A stretch of DNA of 64,000 nucleotides from the NCBI GenBank assembly GCA_021776515.1, contig JAJFFS010000011.1, positions 1 to 64,000 on the forward strand, given 5' to 3'. Position numbers and translations under genes: made by a program. The notes beneath the pieces were generated by a model. The model did not search any database, had not been told where the DNA came from, and was given only the letters and a program-made list of their open reading frames with translations. This DNA is from Robiginitomaculum sp. (GTDB lineage Bacteria; Pseudomonadota; Alphaproteobacteria; Caulobacterales; Maricaulaceae). Position 1 is the stretch's first letter; every line of letters starts with the position of its first letter. Positions 42,010 to 51,340 of the stretch are shown here, one piece after another.

Positions 42010-42681
42010 ATGAAGATCTTTTCATTCCTGCCTGCCCTGCTTGCCGTTAATATTGTCGCTCTGACACCGGCCTTAGCACAAAATATACGCACCGAAACGG
42101 TCGCTGATGCTGCCCGTGCGCCATCAGAACAAGAGGCGGATATTATCGCTCAAGTGGAGCGCCTTAACGCCTATGTGCGCTCGATCCGCACAATCCGGGG
42201 GCGTTTTGTGCAAAGCACTGCCAATGGTCATCAGCAAACCGGTACTTTTTTCTGGAAACGCCCTGACAAATTGCGCATTGAATATGACACGGCACCATTG
42301 CTGATCGTGGCTGATGGTTCAAACATCGCACAGATAGACAAGGAACTGGAGACCATTGATCAGATCAGGATTTCCTGGACACCTTATAAATTTCTACTCG
42401 CGCGAAAATTTGACCTGCGCAAAGGCGCGGATCTGGTGAGTGTGGAGCGTAGTGAAACAGCCAGTTTTGTAACGGTACGGGACAAGGATGGAGATCTGGA
42501 TGGGGACTTTACCCTCATTTTTGCTGAGCCAGACCTTAAACTACTCGGCTGGACCTGGGAAAACTCCTTTGACGGCAAGATCAGCTTTATCCTCAACGAT
42601 GTGGAAGAGGGCAGCAAACTAAGTTCTGCCCTGTTTGTGATCCGGGAAGAAGAACGTAGACGTGGTGGGCGGCGGCGCTAA
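42010..42681 (+). CDS. lolA: Outer-membrane lipoprotein carrier protein LolA family
   Basis: Periplasmic chaperone moving lipoproteins from LolCDE to the outer membrane. 223 residues from the ATG at 42010; the signal peptide MKIFSFLPALLAVNIVALTP ends ALA-Q. The LolA core begins LNAYVRSIRTIRGRFVQSTA, then QTGTFFWKRPDKLRIEYDTA and PLLIVADGSNIAQIDKELET, with DLDGDFTLIFAEPDLKLLGW. The frame is open upstream but homology and the signal peptide fix the start. It sits between ftsK and xthA, the usual alphaproteobacterial order. Ends with a basic tail. Confidence 0.9.
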   Translation: MKIFSFLPALLAVNIVALTPALAQNIRTETVADAARAPSEQEADIIAQVERLNAYVRSIRTIRGRFVQSTANGHQQTGTFFWKRPDKLRIEYDTAPLLIVADGSNIAQIDKELETIDQIRISWTPYKFLLARKFDLRKGADLVSVERSETASFVTVRDKDGDLDGDFTLIFAEPDLKLLGWTWENSFDGKISFILNDVEEGSKLSSALFVIREEERRRGGRRR

Positions 42682-43028
42682 AGGGTCACGTTTACGGCCA
42701 GGTTTTTCGCCCGGCGACAAAACAAATCAGTGATATAAATGCCACAAGCAATCATTAACGTAAAATTCATTTGCATTTTTCATGAATTGTGTCTTTAATG
42801 TCAAAACTGGTTGTCAATCAGGACTTCGTTCCGTCCCCCGTGACAGGTCCGAATGACAATATGGCCGGATGCACCCTCTCTCGGCCCCTTGCGCGTCAGA
42901 TCGCGCAGAACTTGACGCCCGGCCACCCCCTCTCGGCCGGGCGTCTGCATATCCAGCTCATGATATTCCAGATTATATTGACAATGGTGCCCACCCAACC
43001 ATAAACAAAACAATTAAGGGAGAGGCCT
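42682..43028. other. Gap between lolA and xthA with a strong hairpin
   Basis: 347 bp without a recognisable gene. GACGCCCGGCC (42914-42924) and GGCCGGGCGTC (42935-42945) form a perfect 11-bp stem without a T-run. Related phrases CCTCTCTCGGCC and CCCCTCTCGGCC occur 40 bases apart. Short frames exist on both strands (minus 42801-43013, plus 42807-43004) and neither is convincing. It may be a structured RNA or a hairpin-bearing repeat. Confidence 0.4.
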
Positions 43029-43847
43029 GTGACAGATTTTAAAATTGCCAGCTGGAATGTAAACTCAGTACGGTTGCGTGCGCCGCAAGTTATTGATTTT
43101 GTTGAAAACATAAACCCGGACGTATTGTGTATACAGGAAATCAAATGCCGCAATGGCGAGTTTCCAGCGCAGGTTTTTACCGATGCTGGCTATGAGCACC
43201 AAATGGTGCGTGGCCAAAAGGGGTTGCACGGCGTTGCCATTGTTTCGCGCCACCCTTTGATCGAACAACAAGATCCTGATTTTTGTCAGCAAAATGACGC
43301 CCGCGTGGCGCTTGCAGAGGTCAGGGGGATTAATGTTTGTAACGTCTATGTCCCTGCAGGTGGCGATGAACCTGATCCAGAAATTAATCCAAAATTCGCT
43401 CACAAACTTGATTTTCTGGATCGCATGACCCGTTTTTTCTCTGCGCGGAAAAAAACAACGCCCAAAGACAAGCTCGTTTTGACGGGTGATCTAAACATAG
43501 CCCCACTGGAATCGGATGTGTGGTCACACAAACAACTTCTCAAAGTGGTCAGCCATACACCTATTGAGGTCGAGGCTTTAAAAAAGCTGCAAGAGGCGGG
43601 CGGGTTTGCAGATATTGCCCGTGAACTGATCCCCGAACCAGAACCGGTGTTCACCTGGTGGAGTTATCGCTCAAAAGACTGGACTAAAAACAATCGCGGG
43701 CGACGACTGGACCATATCTGGGTCAGCGCGGCTCTTAAAAGTGCGGCATTGCACCACGGGGTACAGGGTTTTGAAGCCCGAACCGAATGCCGGTCATGGG
43801 AACGCCCGTCGGACCATATCCCGATCACGCAAATGCTACGGCTTTAA
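43029..43847 (+). CDS. xthA: Exodeoxyribonuclease III
   Basis: AP endonuclease and 3'-phosphodiesterase of base-excision repair. 272 residues, GTG start with AAGGGAGAGG upstream. EEP-fold motifs: FKIASWNVNSVRLRAPQVID (Asn for metal), DVLCIQEIKCRNGEFP (Glu), KGLHGVAIVSRHPL, LVLTGDLNIAPLESDVW (Asp, Asn), FTWWSYRSKDWTKNNRGRRL (Trp/Tyr pocket), LDHIWVSAAL, and the catalytic RPSDHIPI near the end. The last 12 bases overlap the convergent dapB gene. Confidence 0.95.
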   Translation: MTDFKIASWNVNSVRLRAPQVIDFVENINPDVLCIQEIKCRNGEFPAQVFTDAGYEHQMVRGQKGLHGVAIVSRHPLIEQQDPDFCQQNDARVALAEVRGINVCNVYVPAGGDEPDPEINPKFAHKLDFLDRMTRFFSARKKTTPKDKLVLTGDLNIAPLESDVWSHKQLLKVVSHTPIEVEALKKLQEAGGFADIARELIPEPEPVFTWWSYRSKDWTKNNRGRRLDHIWVSAALKSAALHHGVQGFEARTECRSWERPSDHIPITQMLRL

Positions 43848-44648
43848 GCGCAAAACATCACCCATATTGTAAAGCCCTGCCGGTTTATCTGAAATCCAAT
43901 AGGCGGCTTGCAAAGCGCCCAAGGCAAAAATATCTCGATTTTGCGCTTCATGGGAAAGTTGCAGCGTTTCATCGGGACCAATAAAATTCACGTAATGAGT
44001 GCCTATAACATCACCCTGACGGGTAACGCTGATGATAATTTCGCCTGATTGCGGCGCGGCTTTAATGACTTCACCAATAGGTAAAACCTGTGGTTCCACC
44101 TGCTGTCCCCATCCCACGCATACGGCATTAGTCAGCATCAGGGCCGTGCCAGAAGGCGCATCTTTTTTAGCGCTATGATGACTGTCATGAATATGCACAC
44201 CCCAGCCAGCGCCTAAGCGCATTGCCGTTTCCCTCACAGATTGCAACAGCGCCGTTATCCCCAGCGAAAAATTACCCGAGCGCAAAAGGGCAATATCATT
44301 GGCACTCTGCGCGATTAACTTGTCTTCATTTGCAGACCACCCGGTTGTACCTGTGACAAGTTTTGGCCCCTTATTTTTAGCCAGATAAGCAGACAGGCCA
44401 GCACCCGCTGCCGCGCTGGAAACATCAATAACCACGTCACAATCCAGCAATGCCGTCATATCACTTTGTGCCAAAAACCCGCTGGCATTACCGCCCGCCA
44501 GCTGGCCCGCATCCTGCCCTTCTGCTGCACTGCCTGCACGCACCACAACGGCCTTTAGTGCAAAACGCTGATCATTCAGAGCGCATGTGAGAATACGCCG
44601 CCCCAATCGTCCGGCCCCGCCATGGATAGCTAATGTGATCGTGTTCAT
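43836..44648 (-). CDS. dapB: 4-hydroxy-tetrahydrodipicolinate reductase
   Basis: Second committed step of lysine and diaminopimelate synthesis, reducing the DapA product with NAD(P)H. 270 residues from the ATG at 44648. Dinucleotide motif AIHGGAGRLGRRILTCA (~7-23), TGTTGWSANED (~95-105), NFSLGITALLQSV, and the substrate signature HIHDSHHSAKKDAPSGTALM (~150-169) with the catalytic His-His and Lys. The upstream in-frame extension to 44690 lacks homology. It lies in the dnaK-dnaJ-dapB neighbourhood common to Alphaproteobacteria, here with a small membrane gene inserted between dnaJ and dapB on the other strand. Confidence 0.95.
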   Translation of the reverse strand: MNTITLAIHGGAGRLGRRILTCALNDQRFALKAVVVRAGSAAEGQDAGQLAGGNASGFLAQSDMTALLDCDVVIDVSSAAAGAGLSAYLAKNKGPKLVTGTTGWSANEDKLIAQSANDIALLRSGNFSLGITALLQSVRETAMRLGAGWGVHIHDSHHSAKKDAPSGTALMLTNAVCVGWGQQVEPQVLPIGEVIKAAPQSGEIIISVTRQGDVIGTHYVNFIGPDETLQLSHEAQNRDIFALGALQAAYWISDKPAGLYNMGDVLRLKP

Positions 44649-44778
44649 GAAAAACTCTTTGTTTTGCGAACGCCTTCTTAGACCGCGCAAGGCACTACGC
44701 CAAGACCAATAGGGTTAGTTCCTGAGTAACCTATATTCTGGAATTGTTTCCAGGGACAAGCTGCGCTATAACCCGGAT

Positions 44779-45435
44779 ATGAGTTTTTTACTTCCAACGC
44801 TTGTTTTCGGGTTTTTAGGCGGATGGCTAACGCTATCAGGGCTTGGCCGCTTCGTTAAGTTGAAGGCGGTTTCAGGCAGTGTACGTACCCTTAGCGGTGG
44901 TTTGATTGCTGCTCTTGGTGCCGGATCAGCGCTTTTGGGGTTTAATTTTGTTACCTATCAGCGTCTTACCGCAGAGCGCCCTGCCGCCACCATCAGCTTT
45001 ACACAGGATTCAAACCAGAAGTTTACCGCCTCGCTGGCGACCCCGGACACGGATGACCCGCGATCTCTTAGCATTAATGGCGATGAATGGCGCCTTGATG
45101 CACGTTTCATCAAATGGCACCCCATGGCGAACATTGGCGGACTGGATTCGCATTATCGGCTTGACCGTTTGACCGGGCGATTTTCTGATACTGATCAGGA
45201 AATAAACGAGGCGCGTTCAGTTTATGGATTAAGCGAAAACCCGGGACTGGACCTCTGGAAACTGGCACAGGACAAACGTTTCGCCAGGTTAAAAGCGCTG
45301 GATGCTTATTTTGGCAATTCTGTTTATGCACCGATGGTGGATGGGGCAGAGTTCGAGGTCTACGCCACCCAAAACGGACTGATTATCCGCCCAGGTAATG
45401 AAACGGCACAAAATGCACTCAGCGTCTGGGAATAA
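44779..45435 (+). CDS. Two-helix membrane protein of unknown function
   Basis: 218 residues with two N-terminal helices (~3-22 LLPTLVFGFLGGWLTLSGLG, ~38-60 LSGGLIAALGAGSALLGFNF) and a soluble C-terminal domain: ISFTQDSNQKFTASLATPDT, LSINGDEWRLDARFIKWHPM, YRLDRLTGRFSD. A similar arrangement is found in proteins labelled multidrug or cation transporter relatives in gammaproteobacteria, but nothing here suggests transport. Divergent from dapB; convergent with dnaJ. Unassigned. Confidence 0.7.
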   Translation: MSFLLPTLVFGFLGGWLTLSGLGRFVKLKAVSGSVRTLSGGLIAALGAGSALLGFNFVTYQRLTAERPAATISFTQDSNQKFTASLATPDTDDPRSLSINGDEWRLDARFIKWHPMANIGGLDSHYRLDRLTGRFSDTDQEINEARSVYGLSENPGLDLWKLAQDKRFARLKALDAYFGNSVYAPMVDGAEFEVYATQNGLIIRPGNETAQNALSVWE

Positions 45436-45446
45436 AGGATAGTGAG

Positions 45447-46613
45447 TTAAGCATCCGGTTGACTATCACTCTTGGCAACCTTGTCCCAAAAACCACGTGC
45501 CTTTTCAAAAAAGTTTTCATGCTCCGGGTGACAACCGGGGCTGGATTTGGGGCAACACTCATCCCGAAAGGCACTGAGCAGTTCTTTTTGTCTTGGATTA
45601 AGGTTACGCGGTGTTTCCACAAAAAGTTCAATAATCATATCGCCGCGACCACGCCCTCGCAAAGCCGGCATACCAAACCCACGAAGACGCAAACGCTTGC
45701 CGGTCTGTGCGCCCGGCGTAATATTCACTGATTTATGGCCACCCTCTATAGTTGGCATTTCAATTTCACCGCCCAATGCCGCAACACACATGGGCGCAGG
45801 CGCACGACAATAAAGGTCGGCGCCATCACGTTCAAATAAATCATGGGCGCGTACAGAAACAAAAATATACAAATCGCCAGGCGGCCCGCCGCGCGCACCG
45901 GCTTCGCCCTCGCCAGCGAGACGGATACGCATGCCATCCTCAACGCCTGCCGGTATATTGACAGATAATTCGCGCCGTGTGGCAACATTGCCTACGCCAT
46001 CACAAGAGGTGCAGGGGGTTTTGACGGTTTGGCCCTGACCACCACAGGTACGGCACGTTTGCTCCATGGTGAACAAACCCTGACGCATCCGAATACGGCC
46101 CGCACCCTGACAAGACGGGCAGGTTTCAATATCTGTTCCCGGTTCAGCACCATTACCATGACAATTATCGCAGGTTTTACTGGTTGGCACCGTAATGTTT
46201 ACGTCACGCCCTGAAAATGCATCTTCCAGATCAATCTCAAGGGGGTAGCGCAGATCAGAACCACGCCCCGGCCCGGACTGGCCATTACCACGGCTACCAA
46301 AAATGTCGCCAAACGCGTCACCAAAAACCTGACCAAATATATCTGAAAAATCAGCCTGGGAGGCACCACCACCGCCTTGCCCGTCAAAAGCACGGTGACC
46401 AAAGCGGTCATAGGCCGAGCGTTTTTGCTCGTCAGATAAAATACCATAAGCTTCACTGATTTCCTTGAACTTCATCTCCGCTTCCGGGTTATCCGGGTTT
46501 TGATCAGGATGAAATTTCATCGCCAGTTTACGATAGGCGCTTTTCAGGCCTTTGCCGTCAATGTTTTTCTCGACGCCCAAGGATTCGTAATAACAGGTTT
46601 TTGCGGTGCTCAT
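45447..46613 (-). CDS. dnaJ: Chaperone protein DnaJ
   Basis: Hsp40 co-chaperone that delivers substrates to DnaK and triggers its ATPase. 388 residues: J domain (~5-70) with the HPD triad in MKFHPDQNPDNP, a Gly-rich linker (DGQGGGGASQADFSDIFGQV), four CxxCxGxG zinc repeats (CDNCHGNG, CPSCQGAG, CRTCGGQG, CTSCDGVG; ~148-210), and C-terminal beta domains with GDLYIFVSVRAHDLFERDGA. It lies 74 bp downstream of dnaK on the same strand and is probably co-transcribed. The tail (ECCPKSSPGCHPEHENF) is somewhat longer than usual. Confidence 0.97.
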   Translation of the reverse strand: MSTAKTCYYESLGVEKNIDGKGLKSAYRKLAMKFHPDQNPDNPEAEMKFKEISEAYGILSDEQKRSAYDRFGHRAFDGQGGGGASQADFSDIFGQVFGDAFGDIFGSRGNGQSGPGRGSDLRYPLEIDLEDAFSGRDVNITVPTSKTCDNCHGNGAEPGTDIETCPSCQGAGRIRMRQGLFTMEQTCRTCGGQGQTVKTPCTSCDGVGNVATRRELSVNIPAGVEDGMRIRLAGEGEAGARGGPPGDLYIFVSVRAHDLFERDGADLYCRAPAPMCVAALGGEIEMPTIEGGHKSVNITPGAQTGKRLRLRGFGMPALRGRGRGDMIIELFVETPRNLNPRQKELLSAFRDECCPKSSPGCHPEHENFFEKARGFWDKVAKSDSQPDA

Positions 46614-46687
46614 ACTGTCTTACCATTGATTGCCGGGACTGCCATGATTAATCATAACAGCCCCCAACAATTCACTAACACTGTGGA

Positions 46688-48595
46688 TCAGGCGCTTTTC
46701 TGATCGTCGTCGACTTCTTCAAACTCTGCGTCAACAACATCATCATCACCCGCAGCCTCAGCGGCTTGGGCATCAGCCTCTGCATCGCCCTGTTCAGCAG
46801 AATAGATGGCCTCGCCAAGCTTCATTGCCGCCTGTGCCAGTGCCTGTGCCTTGGCTGAAATATCAGCAGCATCCTCGCCCTCAAGCGAAGATTTAAGGTC
46901 CTCCAGCGCCGTTTCAATGGCGGCCTTGTCCTCATCACCAACTTTGTCGCCATGTTCGGCAAGTTGGCTTGTCGTCTGGTGCACAAGCGCTTCAGCCTGA
47001 TTTTTGGCCTCAACAGTTTCGCGCCGCTTTTTATCTTCTTCGGCGTGACTTTCGGCCTCTTGTACCATTTTTTCGATATCTTCATCGGTAAGGCCGCCCG
47101 AGGCTTCAATGCGGATGGTTTGCTCTTTACCCGTCGCTTTGTCCTTGGCGGCAACCGAGACAATGCCATTGGCATCAATGTCAAACGTCACCTCAATTTG
47201 TGGCACGCCTCGCGGGCTAGGCGGGATACCCACCAGATCAAACTGACCCAAAATCTTGTTATCGGCTGCCATTTCGCGCTCACCCTGGAACACCCGGATG
47301 GTGACCGCCGACTGATTATCTTCGGCGGTGGAAAAGGTTTGGCTTTTCTTGGTTGGGATGGTGGTGTTGCGGTCAATCAAACGGGTAAACACACCGCCAA
47401 GGGTTTCAATACCCAGTGACAACGGTGTTACATCCAGCAAAAGCACGTCCTTGACGTCGCCTTGTAAAACACCGCCCTGAATGGCCGCGCCCATGGCTAC
47501 CACTTCATCAGGATTAACGCCCTTGTGTGGTTCACGTTCAAAGAATTTTTTGACCTCTTCTTGCACCTTGGGCATACGCGTTTGACCGCCAACAAGGATC
47601 ACTTCATCAATATCCTTGGCCGTAAGGCCAGCGTCTTTCAGTGCCTTCTTGCAGGGGTCAATGGTGCGCTTGATCAGGTCACCCACCAGGGTTTCCAGTT
47701 TAGCGCGGGTGATTTTCATGGTCAGGTGTTTCGGCCCTGAGGCATCTGCGGTGATGAAGGGCAAATTAACTTCATACTGAGTGGCCGAAGACAGCTCCTT
47801 CTTGGCCTTTTCCGCTTCTTCGCGCAAACGCTGGATTGCCAGCTTGTCTTTACGCAAATCAACGCCGTTCTCTTTTTTGAACTCATCAGCCAGATGATCA
47901 ACAATGCGCATATCGAAATCTTCACCGCCAAGGAACGTATCCCCATTGGTAGACTTCACCTCAAACACACCGTCACCGATTTCAAGGATGGACACATCAA
48001 AGGTGCCGCCACCAAGGTCATAAACAGCGATAGTTTTGCCGTCTTCCTTGTCAAAGCCATAAGCCAGTGCCGCCGCCGTAGGTTCATTAATAATGCGCAG
48101 AACCTCAAGGCCGGCAACCTTGCCTGCATCCTTGGTGGCCTGACGCTGAGCATCGTTAAAATAGGCCGGGACAGTGATGACCGCCTGCGTAACCGGCATG
48201 CCCAGATAACTCTCGGCGGTTTCTTTCATTTTTTGCAAGATGAAGGCCGAAACTTCCGAGGGAGAGAATTTTTTGTCGCGGCCCTGAACCCAGGCGTCGC
48301 CATTAGATCCGGGAACGATTTTGTAAGGCACCATGGCCGCATCTTTTTTGACCATAGGGTCATCCATTTTACGCCCAATGAGACGCTTGATGGCAAAGAA
48401 GGTTTGTTCGGGGTTGGTTACAGCCTGTCGCCGGGCGGTCTGGCCAATCAGGCGTTCGCCATCTTCGGTAAAGGCAACCACGGACGGGGTCGTGCGCAGG
48501 CCTTCGGCATTTTCAATAACCTTGGGGGTTTTGCCGTCCATAACAGATACGCACGAATTCGTCGTACCCAGGTCAATACCTATAACTTTACTCAT
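46688..48595 (-). CDS. dnaK: Chaperone protein DnaK (Hsp70)
   Basis: ATP-driven foldase. 635 residues from the ATG at 48595, with GGAGAG upstream. Signatures: [18 protein letters not shown] (4-21), [20 protein letters not shown] (~195-214), [20 protein letters not shown] (~335-354), the linker region [16 protein letters not shown] (~390-405), and the C-terminal lid ending in the acidic [12 protein letters not shown] (EEVD-like). Works with DnaJ (next gene) and GrpE (4033-4668). A heat-shock-type promoter lies upstream. Confidence 0.98.
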   Translation of the reverse strand: MSKVIGIDLGTTNSCVSVMDGKTPKVIENAEGLRTTPSVVAFTEDGERLIGQTARRQAVTNPEQTFFAIKRLIGRKMDDPMVKKDAAMVPYKIVPGSNGDAWVQGRDKKFSPSEVSAFILQKMKETAESYLGMPVTQAVITVPAYFNDAQRQATKDAGKVAGLEVLRIINEPTAAALAYGFDKEDGKTIAVYDLGGGTFDVSILEIGDGVFEVKSTNGDTFLGGEDFDMRIVDHLADEFKKENGVDLRKDKLAIQRLREEAEKAKKELSSATQYEVNLPFITADASGPKHLTMKITRAKLETLVGDLIKRTIDPCKKALKDAGLTAKDIDEVILVGGQTRMPKVQEEVKKFFEREPHKGVNPDEVVAMGAAIQGGVLQGDVKDVLLLDVTPLSLGIETLGGVFTRLIDRNTTIPTKKSQTFSTAEDNQSAVTIRVFQGEREMAADNKILGQFDLVGIPPSPRGVPQIEVTFDIDANGIVSVAAKDKATGKEQTIRIEASGGLTDEDIEKMVQEAESHAEEDKKRRETVEAKNQAEALVHQTTSQLAEHGDKVGDEDKAAIETALEDLKSSLEGEDAADISAKAQALAQAAMKLGEAIYSAEQGDAEADAQAAEAAGDDDVVDAEFEEVDDDQKSA

Positions 48596-48703
48596 GTTGC
48601 TCTCCATTGCGGCAGATCAGATTGGGCAGCCCATATAGGCACCGCACCTGTGTGATCTCCTTGGTTTCATTTCTCATAAGGCCTTAATGGCCGTTCATGG
48701 CGG

Positions 48704-48732
48704 ATATGGGAAAAGATTCGTATCTCCGCAAG
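48704..48732 (-). promoter_or_regulatory. Heat-shock (sigma-32-type) promoter of dnaK-dnaJ
   Basis: On the minus strand CTTG (48732-48729) is followed after 18 bases by CCCATAT (48710-48704), close to the alphaproteobacterial heat-shock consensus CTTG-N17/18-CYTATNT. It leaves a leader of about 100 bases before the dnaK ATG. No CIRCE element is seen, so dnaK appears under RpoH rather than HrcA control. Confidence 0.6.
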
Positions 48733-48841
48733 GGCTTTAAGGTTGTTCTGCCGCAAGTGCATGACTTTTACTGCGAATAATTACACCAAATGGGCTATAA
48801 TAACCCAAATTGGCAACATTTTGGGCTCACAAGGAAAAATA

Positions 48842-49522
48842 ATGACCCTTCATATTGGCTTTGTCATTTTCGATAACCTGACGCAGCTTGATTTTACGGG
48901 CCCGTTGCAAGTGCTGAATCGGATACCAAACGCCCACATTCATATTGCCGCCAAATCGCTGGCCCCGGTCATGAGTGATTGCGGCCTGGGGCTTGTCCCT
49001 ACCACCAGTTTTGCTGATTGCCCGTATCTGGACGCGTTGTGCATTCCCGGTGGTTTTGGCGTTAGCGAGGCAATAGCCGACGAAACACTTGTCAAATTTG
49101 TAAAGCATCAGGGGGTGCAGGCAACATACGTTACGTCGGTCTGTACCGGCGCGTTTATACTGGGAGCGGCGGGTTTGCTGAAAGGAAAAAAGACCACCAC
49201 CCATTGGGCGTTTCACCACTGGCTGGCCCTCACTGAGGCCATACCCACCCAGGGGCGTGTCGTACGCGATGGCAACCTGTTTACCGGCGGCGGAGTAACA
49301 GCGGGTATTGATTTTGCCCTGACTTTAATGGCTGAAATAGCAGGAGAAGAAATGGCAAAACGAGCGCAATTGGCGCTGGAATATGACCCGGCACCACCAT
49401 TTGATAGCGGCTCCCCGCTACGGGCAAACGCGCCACTGCACAAGGAACTTGCCACGTTTTACAAAACCCGCGCCCATGACTTTGCTGACAGGGTGGTAAT
49501 CGCCATGAACAAACTGGAATGA
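48842..49522 (+). CDS. DJ-1/PfpI family protein, isonitrile hydratase-like
   Basis: 226 residues from the ATG at 48842, with AAGGAA upstream; the frame to 48743 has no homology. Class I glutamine-amidotransferase-like fold: HIGFVIFDNLTQLDFTGPLQ at the N-terminus, PYLDALCIPGGFGVSEAI, then the nucleophile elbow VTSVCTGAFILGAAGLLKGK (Cys near 100) with TTHWAFHHW (His) and GNLFTGGGVTAGIDFALTLM. This pattern matches isonitrile hydratase (InhA) and its relatives, which hydrate isonitriles to N-formamides; AraC-type fusions exist but no HTH is present here. First gene of an operon with alkB and class III ADH (ATGA overlaps). Confidence 0.85.
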   Translation: MTLHIGFVIFDNLTQLDFTGPLQVLNRIPNAHIHIAAKSLAPVMSDCGLGLVPTTSFADCPYLDALCIPGGFGVSEAIADETLVKFVKHQGVQATYVTSVCTGAFILGAAGLLKGKKTTTHWAFHHWLALTEAIPTQGRVVRDGNLFTGGGVTAGIDFALTLMAEIAGEEMAKRAQLALEYDPAPPFDSGSPLRANAPLHKELATFYKTRAHDFADRVVIAMNKLE

Positions 49523-50157
49523 ACGCCGCCTTTCAGCTCCCCGAGGGGTTTCGGATTTTGCCAGGGTGTTTTTCGCGCTCACAACAGGAAAGCCTGTTGC
49601 TAAGTGTACGCGAGGGCATCGCCCTTGCCCCCCTCTATCGCCCGGCCATGCCTCGCACCGGGCAATTATTAAGCGTACGGATGAGTAATTTTGGCCCGCT
49701 TGGGTGGATTAGTGAAAAAGCCGGTTATCGTTATGCTCCCCACCATCCCGTGACAGGAAATCCGTGGCCTGCCCTGCCCCAAATTTTGCAAAACCTTTGG
49801 AACGATGTCTCTGGCTGGGCTGAAAACCCCGAAGCCTGCCTTATCAATTATTATGACCAGAAGGCTCGCCTGGGCCTGCATATTGATGCCGATGAAAACG
49901 CCATTAACGCCCCCATTGTATCGGTATCGTTAGGGGATCAGGCGCTTTATCGCCTTGGTGGACAAATGCGAAGCGATCCAACGCGGTCCTTGCGCCTGTC
50001 CTCTGGTGATGTTGTTGTCTTGGCAGGAACCGCCCGACGCTGTTATCACGGTGTTGACCGGATTTACCCCGGTACGTCTACATTGCTACCCAAGGGTGGG
50101 CGAATTAATCTGACCATGCGGGTAGTTGGAAAGCCACAATCAAAGGAAGAAAAATGA
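49519..50157 (+). CDS. alkB: Alpha-ketoglutarate-dependent dioxygenase AlkB
   Basis: Fe(II)/2-oxoglutarate enzyme that oxidatively removes N1-methyladenine and N3-methylcytosine lesions; the by-product is formaldehyde. 212 residues. Iron ligands H-x-D in [13 protein letters not shown] (~118) and H in [10 protein letters not shown] (~176); 2-oxoglutarate-binding arginines in [10 protein letters not shown] (R-x-N-x-T-x-R, ~195-203); substrate lid [12 protein letters not shown]. Four-base overlaps with the genes on both sides. Placing it beside a formaldehyde-oxidising enzyme (next gene) is functionally coherent. Confidence 0.93.
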   Translation: MNAAFQLPEGFRILPGCFSRSQQESLLLSVREGIALAPLYRPAMPRTGQLLSVRMSNFGPLGWISEKAGYRYAPHHPVTGNPWPALPQILQNLWNDVSGWAENPEACLINYYDQKARLGLHIDADENAINAPIVSVSLGDQALYRLGGQMRSDPTRSLRLSSGDVVVLAGTARRCYHGVDRIYPGTSTLLPKGGRINLTMRVVGKPQSKEEK

Positions 50158-51263
50158 AAACACGCGCGGCTATTGCCCTTGAAGCAGGAAAACCCCTGAT
50201 TATTGATGAAATTGATCTGGACGGTCCAAAGGCGGGCGAGGTTCTAATTGAGGTCAAGGCCACGGGCATTTGTCATACTGACGCTTTCACGCTTTCCGGT
50301 GGTGATCCGGAAGGGCTGTTCCCTTCCGTTTTGGGCCATGAAGGCGCAGGCGTGGTGCTGGAATGTGGGCCCGGCGTTACCTCATTACAGCCCGGCGATC
50401 ATGTGATCCCACTTTACACGCCAGAGTGCCGCGAATGCGAGTATTGCCTCAACCCTAAGACAAATCTCTGTCAGGCAATCCGTGAAACCCAGGGCGCGGG
50501 CCTTATGCCCGATGGCACGTCGCGGCTCTCCTATAATGGTAAACCGCTTTACCATTATATGGGCTGCTCGACCTTTGCCAATCATGCGGTAATGCCTGAA
50601 ATTGCCCTGGCTAAAGTGCGCAAAGACGCCCCCTTTGACAAGATTTGTTATATTGGCTGCGGCGTTACCACCGGGCTTGGTGCCGTAATGTTCTCGGCCA
50701 AGGTGGAACCCGGTTCCACCGTTGTTGTGTTTGGCCTTGGCGGCATTGGCTTGAACGTGATTCAGGGTGCCAAGCTTATCGGAGCACGCCAGATCGTTGG
50801 CGTTGACCTTAATCCATCAAAACGCAGCATTGCCGAAACGTTTGGGATGACGGATTTTGTCAATCCAGATGACATTAAAGGCGATCTGGTTGGCCACCTT
50901 GTTGAGCTTACCGGCGGCGGGGCCGATTATTCCTTTGAGTGCATTGGCAATGTTCAGGTGATGCGTGCCGCGCTGGAATGCGCGCACAAGGGGTGGGGCG
51001 AAAGCTACATTATCGGCGTGGCCGGTGCCGGGCAGGAAATATCAACCCGGCCCTTTCAATTGGTCACCGGTCGCTCTTGGCGCGGCACTGCCTTTGGCGG
51101 GGCCAGAGGGCGCACAGACGTTCCCAAAATTGTTGATATGTATATGCAAGGCCGCATCAATATTGATGATCTCATCACCCACACCCTGCAACTGGAAGAT
51201 ATCAACACCGCCTTCGATCTGATGCATGAAGGCAAAAGCATCCGGTCCGTGGTTGTTTATTAA
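50154..51263 (+). CDS. frmA: S-(hydroxymethyl)glutathione dehydrogenase / class III alcohol dehydrogenase
   Basis: Oxidises S-hydroxymethylglutathione (formaldehyde adduct) with NAD+, and can reduce S-nitrosoglutathione. 369 residues. Catalytic zinc: Cys in [15 protein letters not shown] and GHEGAGVV; structural zinc: [15 protein letters not shown] (~84-98); NAD fold: [17 protein letters not shown] (~192-208); C-terminal [19 protein letters not shown], the class III signature around the glutathione pocket. Translationally coupled to alkB, whose reaction releases formaldehyde, suggesting an alkylation-repair plus formaldehyde-clearance operon. Confidence 0.95.
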   Translation: MKTRAAIALEAGKPLIIDEIDLDGPKAGEVLIEVKATGICHTDAFTLSGGDPEGLFPSVLGHEGAGVVLECGPGVTSLQPGDHVIPLYTPECRECEYCLNPKTNLCQAIRETQGAGLMPDGTSRLSYNGKPLYHYMGCSTFANHAVMPEIALAKVRKDAPFDKICYIGCGVTTGLGAVMFSAKVEPGSTVVVFGLGGIGLNVIQGAKLIGARQIVGVDLNPSKRSIAETFGMTDFVNPDDIKGDLVGHLVELTGGGADYSFECIGNVQVMRAALECAHKGWGESYIIGVAGAGQEISTRPFQLVTGRSWRGTAFGGARGRTDVPKIVDMYMQGRINIDDLITHTLQLEDINTAFDLMHEGKSIRSVVVY

Positions 51264-51291
51264 CACTCTGATTTTCATAGTAGAATAAAAA

Positions 51292-51320
51292 AAAGGCGGG
51301 TCAAAAGACCCGCCTTTCTC
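51292..51320. terminator. Bidirectional intrinsic terminator (frmA / TonB receptor)
   Basis: AAAGGCGGGTC (51292-51302), AAAA loop, GACCCGCCTTT (51307-51317): a perfect 11-bp stem with an A-run on the left and TCTCTTT on the right. It serves the two convergent genes. Confidence 0.9.
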
Positions 51321-51340
51321 TTTATATCTATAAATAAGCT

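Noticed and set aside
42801-43013. 70-codon minus-strand frame (WLGGHHCQYNLEYHELDMQ...)
   Set aside because: No ribosome binding site, a TTG start, an overlapping frame of similar length on the other strand, and no family recognised. Left as part of the unexplained gap.
47894-48655. 253-codon open frame opposite dnaK
   Set aside because: Antisense to dnaK, which is certain. Open antisense frames are expected from dnaK codon bias.
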